A stretch of 64,000 nucleotides of DNA from Selaginella tamariscina. Lineage: Eukaryota; Streptophyta; Lycopodiopsida; Selaginellales; Selaginellaceae. A program made the position numbers and the translations under genes. Location of the stretch: the NCBI GenBank assembly GCA_003024785.1, contig PUQB01000606.1, forward strand, positions 62,001 through 126,000. The letters run 5' to 3'. A model generated the notes under the pieces. The model was not told the DNA's origin. It did no database searches and was given only the letters and a program-made list of their open reading frames with translations. Below, in pieces: positions 58,024 through 64,000 of this stretch; the stretch's first letter is position 1, and each line of letters begins with the position of its first letter.

Positions 58024-58814
58024 TTAACCTTGTACATCAACAAAAAAATCTACCCGGGACTCATTCCTTGTGAGTACTCTCTTTAACTGGCTAATATGAA
58101 ACACTGGGTGCACCCTCATTCCTTCTGGCAGCCATAGTCGATATGCCACCTTATCGATACGCTCCAGAATCTCATAAGGACCTGAGTACCTGGGAGACAA
58201 CTTATCATTGTGTCCCTTTTGTAAGGCCACAACAGTGTTCCGCCTTACATGTGTGGCAAATAACCACTCGGAGATATACATAGTCTCCCACCTGGAACTC
58301 TTGGAAGCTTATGTGCTCATTAGCAAACTTAATAGCTCGACTTTGAGCTGCTTGTAAGTTCTTCTTGCACAAACTCTGAATGTTTCTAAGCTTAACACTC
58401 AGATCTTTAGCTTTCTCATCCATGTTGCCTTGAGCTTTTTTACTTGCTAAACCCAGCTCAAAAGCTTTCTTGGAATGCCATCCAAACATAGCATAATATG
58501 GACTCATTCCAATGTCACTGTGTCCTTGGCAAATGGGTGACAAAGTCCATAGAGATACTGCCCCATCGCCTGTCTGAAATAGGCAATGGTACTAATAGCC
58601 CACTTGGTTTTTCCATGGGCACCTTTACTTGTTGACACTTGTCACAAGTTCTGCAGTACTCTATGATATTAGCTTTCATATTCCTTCTCTTGATCAACTC
58701 ATATGTTTTCCTCCCCCCAAAATGACCAGCCTCCGGGTGATCATGATGGAAATATAATACCTGGTTGATTAAATGGTTTACATGAGGAAGATACACACAG
58801 CCATTGTAGTACAA
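58024..58814 (-). pseudogene. Gypsy 2 integrase, core deleted
   Basis: The zinc-binding region is present ('HPEAGHFGGRKTYELIKRR', 'CRTCDKCQQVK') and leads to 'WGSISMDFVTHLPRTQ', the first catalytic Asp. The sequence then jumps to 'GMSPYYAMFGWHSKKAFEL', which normally lies after the catalytic Glu. The second Asp and Glu are thus missing. 'YSGPYEILERIDKVAYRLWL' and 'HPVFHISQLKRVL' mark the C-terminal end; no chromodomain is evident. Confidence 0.85.
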
Positions 58815-58823
58815 AACTCTATC

Positions 58824-60110
58824 CTAAAATGAGAATGGTGGCTCTAGCTGTCCTCTGAGCTCCTGCACCTCAGCGTCTTGTGCTTGAGCATGTTGAACTA
58901 CCTGGCTAAACTCACTAACCGTCCTTGTTAATGCATTACATAAGCGTGTTTGGAATTCTCTAACCACTGTGGCTCTCCTAACGTGTGACAAAGCATTTAC
59001 CACCACATTAGCCTTTCCCATGCAATGCTCAATAGGAAATTTGCCAAACTCCATGAGCTTAACCATCCAGTGAGCTTGCTGAGAGTTTAACTCTTTCTGT
59101 TTAAACAGATACACCAAAGTTTTGTGATCTGTAAACACTTTGAAACTTGCACCATAAAGATAGTGCCTCCAAACTCATAATGCATTAACAATAGCCAGTA
59201 GTTCTTGCTCATACGTTGAGTATTATTGCTCTGCAGGATTCAAGTACGACTCTTATAAGCAATAGGCCTTCCCTCTTGCATAAGTACTCCAATGGCCACT
59301 CCACTTGCATCACACGATACCTCATAAGGCTTAGAGGGATCTATAATACATAAAACAGGTGCACGTACCAAAGCTTGTTTCAAAGCTTGGAAACTGCTCT
59401 TCTCTGAAGCACTTCATGCAAAGGAACGTCCTTCCTCAGCAACCTAGTTAATGGAGAAGCTTTCTTGACATACCGCCGGTAATAACCAGTCATGCCCAAG
59501 AAACTCCATAACTCTTTTGTATTGTTAGGAATTGGCCATTGCTCCACCACTACCACCTTCTGTGGATTAGTCTTCACTCCACTTGGCGTCACAATGTGAC
59601 CCAAATACTCCACTTTGCACTGAGCAAATGCACATTTGCTCTTCTTTACATAGAGTTTGTTCTCTCTCAACAACTGAAGAACTCTTCGCAAATGCTGCAC
59701 ATGCTCCTTCATATTCTTACTATAAATAAGAATATCGTTGAGGAAGATCTCCACAAAGTCGTGCAAGTAGTCACCAAACACCTCAGTTGTCAACCGAGTG
59801 AATGTGACTGGGGCATTTGTTAAGTCGAATGGCATAACAGTGAACTCGAAATGCCCAACTATCTTGGTGAACACTCTGGCTCCACCAAGATGATCCATGA
59901 TATTATCCACACATGGCATGGGCATCCTGTCCTTCACTGTTTGCTTGTTGAGAGCTCTGTAATCTATGCACATCCTCATGGTGCCATTTTTCTTCCTGAT
60001 AAGCAATACTGGTGCACCAAATGGAGACTTGCTCAGTTGTATGAAGCCATATTCCAATAGCTCCATCACTTGTCTCTTAACTTCTTGCTCCTTAGCATGG
60101 CTCAGTCGAA
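58824..60110 (-). pseudogene. Gypsy 2 reverse transcriptase and RNase H, damaged
   Basis: RT blocks are 'SKSPFGAPVLLIRKKNGTMR', 'CIDYRALNKQTVKDRMPMP' and 'GGARVFTKI'. These are followed directly by 'VGHFEFTVMPFDLTNAPVTF', so the segment with the first catalytic Asp is shortened. The YLDD box reads FLNDI, replacing one catalytic Asp by Asn. RNase H is represented by 'MFTDHKTLVYLFKQKELN'. The copy is inactive. Confidence 0.9.
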
Positions 60111-60360
60111 ATGGCTTACGGTAAATGGCTTTCGTACCCTATTCCAGCTCCACACCTCTTGCATGTGGTAGCCATGAGTAGCTCGGGAGGAAAGACATCA
60201 GCAAACTCCTCGCACAACAGCTTTGCTCAAGGTGACAGTAAAAGAACTTGTTTAGAGAAGCTTTGTTCCAAACCAAGTGTCTTTCACTTCACTATACTCA
60301 AGCTTCATGTGCTTGGATATTAGGATCCACACGCACTAGCTTCGCAAGAAAGAAAGTCTC
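60111..60360 (-). pseudogene. Gypsy 2 region between minisatellite and RT
   Basis: The minus strand reads 'KAIYRKPFRLSHAKEQEVKR' into the RT start. The rest is frame-broken and shows no protease DTG motif. Confidence 0.55.
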
Positions 60361-61115
60361 CACCAGCTGGGTTTGCCAACCTCTACATGTAACTCCTTCA
60401 CACAAGCAATTTAGCTCTGTGTGACAACTAAGCCCTCAATCTCGTATTGAGGCACAATCTTCGTTTAGCTCCACCAGCTAGGTTTTGCCAACCTACAGCT
60501 GTAACTCCTCCACATAGGCACTGTAGCTCTGTGTGATAGCTGAGCCCTCAATCTCGTATTGAGGCACAGTCTTCGTGCAGCTCCACCAACTGGGTTTTGC
60601 CAACCTACAACTGTAACTCCTCTACACAAGCAATGTAGCTCTGTGTGATAGCTGAGCCCTCAATCTCGTATTGAGGCACAGTCTTCGTGCAGCTCCACTA
60701 GCTGGGTTTTGCCAACCTACAGTTGTAACTCCTCCACACAAGCAATGTAGCTCTGTGCGATAACTGAGCCCTCAATCTCGTATTGAGGCTCTTCGCGCAG
60801 CTCCACCAGCTGGGTTTTGCCAACCTCCAGCTGTAACTCCTCCACACAAGCACTGTAGCTCTGTGTGATAGCTAAGCCCTCAATCTCGTATTGAGGCTCT
60901 TCGTGCAACTCCACCAGCTGGGTTTTGCCAACCTCCAGCTGTAACTCCTCCACACCTTTGTGTGATAGCTGAGCCCTTAATCTCGTATTGAGGCTCTTCG
61001 TGCAGCTCCACCAGCTGGGTTTTGCCAACCTCCAGCTGTAACTCCTCCACACAAGCACTGTAGCTCTGTGTGATAGCTGAGCCTTCAAATTCGTATTGAG
61101 GCACAGTCTTCGTGG
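60360..61115 (-). repeat. Coding minisatellite, about 7 copies of 97-112 bp
   Basis: The landmark 'ctcaatctcgtattgaggc' (or close variants) starts at 60435, 60547, 60659, 60771, 60879, 60976 and about 61085: spacings 112, 112, 112, 108, 97 and 109. In the high-coordinate part the minus strand is open and repeats about 36 residues: 'ACVEELQLEVGKTQLVELHE', then EPQYEIEGSAITQSYS. The 112-bp units carry extra bases near 'cacagtcttcg' that break the frame, so the low-coordinate copies are non-coding. Probably part of the gypsy 2 polyprotein before protease/RT. Confidence 0.9.
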
Positions 61116-61167
61116 GCAAGCTGCACTCCTCCACTAACTTTGTTGACACAAAGTTATTGCTACTCAT

Positions 61168-61835
61168 TGTCAAGCCACGATCCAGGAACCAGGAAGAGAA
61201 CAGGATTTCAAGGACATGAAGGCTTGACTCAGGAGCAGGACCGAGAGCAGGACATGAACTAGGAATAGGAACAGGACGGATCTAGGAGCAAGACAGGATC
61301 AGGATAGGATCCAGGAGCAAGATAGGAAAGCACAGGATAGGATCCGGGAGCAAGACAGGAACAGGACAGGATCCCGGAGCAGGACAGGATCCAGGAACAG
61401 GACAGGAAATAGGAGCGAGACAGGAACAGGACAGGAAACAAGCCAAGAACAAGACAAGACAAGATTGATCGTAGTAAGACTGGTGTTGATAGTAACTGAT
61501 TGTACAATAATTAGGTCGGAGCTTTTATGCTCACAACTCCAAGAGCTAATCTAGGCATGCATGCAAAAGTGGTTGCATGCATGCAAAAGTGATTGCATGC
61601 ATGCAGAGGCTAAGATGAGTCCACATGTCCCTTATCCTCTAGGCATATCCTGTGGCATATCCTGTAGGAATATCCTGTAGGAATATCCTGCAACCGAATC
61701 TTGTGTCCGGAATCCTGGTAGGAATATCCTGTAGGAAAATCCTGCAACCCATATCCTGTATCCGGAATCCTGTAGGAAAGTCCTGCAACCCATGTCCTGT
61801 ATCCGGAATCCTGTATTCTGTATCGGGTCGTGACA
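61168..61835 (-). repeat. Chromovirus 2 LTR (3' LTR of the element)
   Basis: Same TGTCA/TGACA ends and CAGGA/TCCTG arms as the chromovirus 1 LTRs. It has three GCATGCATGC blocks (61555, 61575, 61595) instead of two. Confidence 0.94.
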
Positions 61836-64000
61836 GCACCTCCTCCCTAAAGACGAGTTCCACGAGTCTTGGGACCTGGTTTAGCAGGATAATGCCGATG
61901 GAAGGCAGCAACCTTGGAAGAAGCATGGAGTAAGTTGGATGCAGTTCCCAAGTGCGATCAGTAGGCAGATACCCTTTCCAATCCACCAAGTTGGAGTTGG
62001 TGACGATGAAGACGAGAGTCAAGGATGGCTGCGACTTCGTACTCAGGTTCCGTGTCAATGACCACAGGAGGGGAGGAGAAGAAACACGACCGGGAAGAAA
62101 GAAGGATGATACGGCTCCAACAAAGAGGTGTGAAACACAGGATGAAGTTTCACCGTGGATGGTAACTCGAGTCGGAAAGCTACAGGATTTACCTCCGTCA
62201 CGATCCTATAAGGGCCCAATCGTTGAAAATCCAACTTAGAAAAAAGGCCTGTTGGTGCGAATGTGTCGACGAAGAAGCCACACGAGATCACCAATCTTGT
62301 ATGCAGGTGCCGGCTGACGGTGAGCATTAGCATGATGCTTGTATCGTTCCTGTGCCTGTTGAAGATGAACCTGGAGATCATCCTGTACCTGCCGAAGATG
62401 CTGAAGACGATCATGTACTGCAGGAGCGGAAGAAGGAAAGCGGGAGGAGCAAAGTCAAAACGTGGATGGTGGCCTGTAAGAGCAAAGAAAGGTGTCTGTC
62501 CTATAGATGCGTGGATGGAGTTGTTGTAGGCAAACTCCGCCATTGGAAGGAGGTCAACCAGTGTCCTGCTGGTAACTGATGAAGCAACGAAGATACTGTT
62601 CTAAGGTCTGAATTGTGCGTTCAGACTGCCCATCGATTTGTGGTGATATCCTGAAGAAAGATCCGCTTTGAGCTGTAGACTCGAAGAAGCTCTCGCCAAA
62701 ACTTGGACATGAATTGTGGACCTCGATCGGAAACAATGCTCTCAGGAAGACCATGATGTCGGAACACCTCGCGGATCACCAACTCGGCAGTTGTCTGACC
62801 TGTAGCTGTCTTGTTGCAGGGTAGGAAATGAGCCTGCTTGGTGAAACGGTCAACCACCACAAGAACTGCATCAAATCCACGAGAAGGAGGAAGATCTGTG
62901 AGGAAATCCATAGAAATGGATCTCCAAAGCAGACGGAACAGGAAGAGGACGAAGAAGACCAGAGGGTGCATGATGAGGCATCTTCGACCTGCTACAAGTG
63001 TCACAACTCCGTACAAACCTCTCCACAAAACCTCGCAACCCAGGCCACCAATAGTTGCGAGTCACCAACTCCACTGTCTTGGCCACACCAAAATGTCCTG
63101 TAGCCGGGGTATCATGACAATCCTGTACCACACGAGTCCTGGAAATACCAACAGGAACGTACAGGAGACCTTCCCGGTACAGGAGTCCATCCTGTATGGT
63201 GAACAGGTTGTAGTCTGGACGGGAACTGGAGGAAGAGGAACTTGCAACGTCAGGATGAATGTGTGAGAACACATTCTTTGCCAAGTCGTCTGTAGCCAAC
63301 TGCGAACGGACGTCCTGTAGGAGTGTTGAATTTGCTGGAGCCTGATGAACCTGCAGTGCCGCAAGCCGGAAACGATCAGGACAAGTCAAATGCAGGATCG
63401 CCCGGGCTTGGTGCAAGGTAAGAGCGCCTAGACAATGCGTCCGCCTTGCCATTCCGAAACCGGGCCTGTAGACGATGACGAAGTCAAAACGTGATAGGAA
63501 CTCTGCCCACCTAGCCTGTCGCCGACTGAGGACTCGAGCCGTTTGAAAGTACTCCAGGTTCTTGTGATCCGTAAGAACTTGTACAGGATGTGCAGCACCT
63601 TCCAGGAAATGCCGCCACTCCTCAAACGAATCCACAATGGCCTTGAGTTCCTTGTCATGAATCTCGTATTGATCTCCGCCGACAGGAACTTACGAGAGTG
63701 AAAAGCTACAGGATGAAGCAACTTGTCCTCTCCAACTTGCGATAGGACGGATCCTACTGCAAAATCCGAGGCATCTGCTTCAATGAAGAAAGGATGAGAA
63801 GGGTCAGGATGTGCTAAAATCGGAGCTGTCGTGAAAACGTCCTTGAGTGTTGTGAACGCGTGTTCCGCCTTGTCGGACCAAGAGAAAAGTCCTGTGCGCT
63901 TGGTGAGTTCTGTGAGTGGAAGTACACGCTTGGAGAAGTCCTGTATGAACCGCCTGTAGAAGTTTGCAAAGCCAAGGAAACATTGTACATCTCGTACCGA
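61836..64000 (-). pseudogene. Chromovirus 2 pol fragment: RT end, RNase H, integrase, chromodomain
   Basis: Frames at 63635-62871, 63028-62621, 62543-62055 and 62058-61836 carry, in order, RNase H ('[20 protein letters not shown]'), integrase zinc finger ('[20 protein letters not shown]'), core ('[20 protein letters not shown]', '[20 protein letters not shown]'), and chromodomain pieces ([15 protein letters not shown]). Frame breaks differ from those of chromovirus 1, so the two copies decayed, or were misassembled, independently. Confidence 0.9.

Larger units (their letters stand above)
57752..61167 (-). mobile_element. Ty3/gypsy element 2, decayed, interrupted by chromovirus 2
   Basis: A minus-strand gypsy whose 3' LTR is 57752-57957 (TGTTA...TAACA), preceded in element orientation by the purine tract ATGAGGGAGGAT. 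RT, RNase H, integrase zinc finger and C-terminal region are recognisable but contain deletions. Upstream of RT lies a coding minisatellite, then chromovirus 2 begins at 61168. Its gag and 5' LTR are not in the window and should lie beyond the nested element. Confidence 0.88.
61168..64000 (-). mobile_element. Chromovirus 2 (same family as chromovirus 1), cut by window end
   Basis: The LTR 61168-61835 is followed by sequence nearly identical to 36503-38690 of chromovirus 1, on the minus strand. The presumed target site copy before the LTR is CTCAT (61163-61167); its partner is outside the window. It differs from chromovirus 1 by small indels, including an about 20-bp loss near 63382 and several 1-2 base losses. 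Confidence 0.95.

Overview
The window is nuclear DNA of a land plant. The support is a split plant-type RPB9 gene, a BAHD acyltransferase, a pentatricopeptide-repeat (PPR) relic, Ty1/copia and chromodomain-bearing Ty3/gypsy retrotransposons, TTTAGGG-type interstitial telomere repeats, and very AT-rich, microsatellite-laden spacers. A Crinkler-like ATPase gene, a ParB/methyltransferase-like gene and DUF7869-like elements make a seed-free plant (lycophyte, fern or bryophyte) plausible, but the sequence alone does not settle the lineage. I saw no rRNA, tRNA or CRISPR array. Most of the window is repeats and decayed genes.

Layout. 1-7.4 kb is AT-rich repeat DNA; its first 707 bp recur at 57.08-57.75 kb. 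7.48-13.57 kb is a minus-strand BAHD acyltransferase pseudogene split by a copia element (8140-13043, target duplication TGTCC). 13.79-14.32 kb holds the first three exons of an RPB9-like gene on the same strand. 14.8-19.5 kb is a diverged tandem array of units about 1.1-1.3 kb long. It abuts a PPR pseudogene (19.48-20.16 kb) and then a GC-richer, intronless 732-codon ORF (20508-22706, minus) that looks like the NTPase module of Crinkler-type proteins; this is the only long undamaged reading frame outside retroelements. 22.7-28.2 kb is spacer.

28.3-30.2 kb is a frameshifted DUF7869/DDE-transposase-like gene. Beside it, 31.08-32.16 kb is an array of about 24 palindromes built on GGCGGGATTAATCCCGCC, about 45 bp apart. 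A second array of the same family (35.06-35.85 kb) was entered by a young chromovirus (35852-42222, target duplication CCTTC). 43.3-45.6 kb is a broken intron-containing gene with a ParB-like segment and a methyltransferase-like C-terminus; one intron carries a copy of the same palindrome. A second DUF7869-like relic (50.1-51.3 kb) has clusters of a different palindrome family on both sides (47.6-48.1 and 52.0-52.5 kb).

53.2-57.75 kb is more dispersed repeat DNA with an inverted telomere-repeat hairpin, an LTR-like segment and a small two-exon gene of unknown function. From 57752 a decayed gypsy element begins. It carries a coding minisatellite, and a second copy of the chromovirus family (61168 to the window edge) is nested in it.

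Most notable: the covarying palindrome arrays and their association with transposase-like relics, the Crinkler-like ATPase, the ParB/methyltransferase-like gene, and the juxtaposed truncated RPB9 and BAHD fragments.
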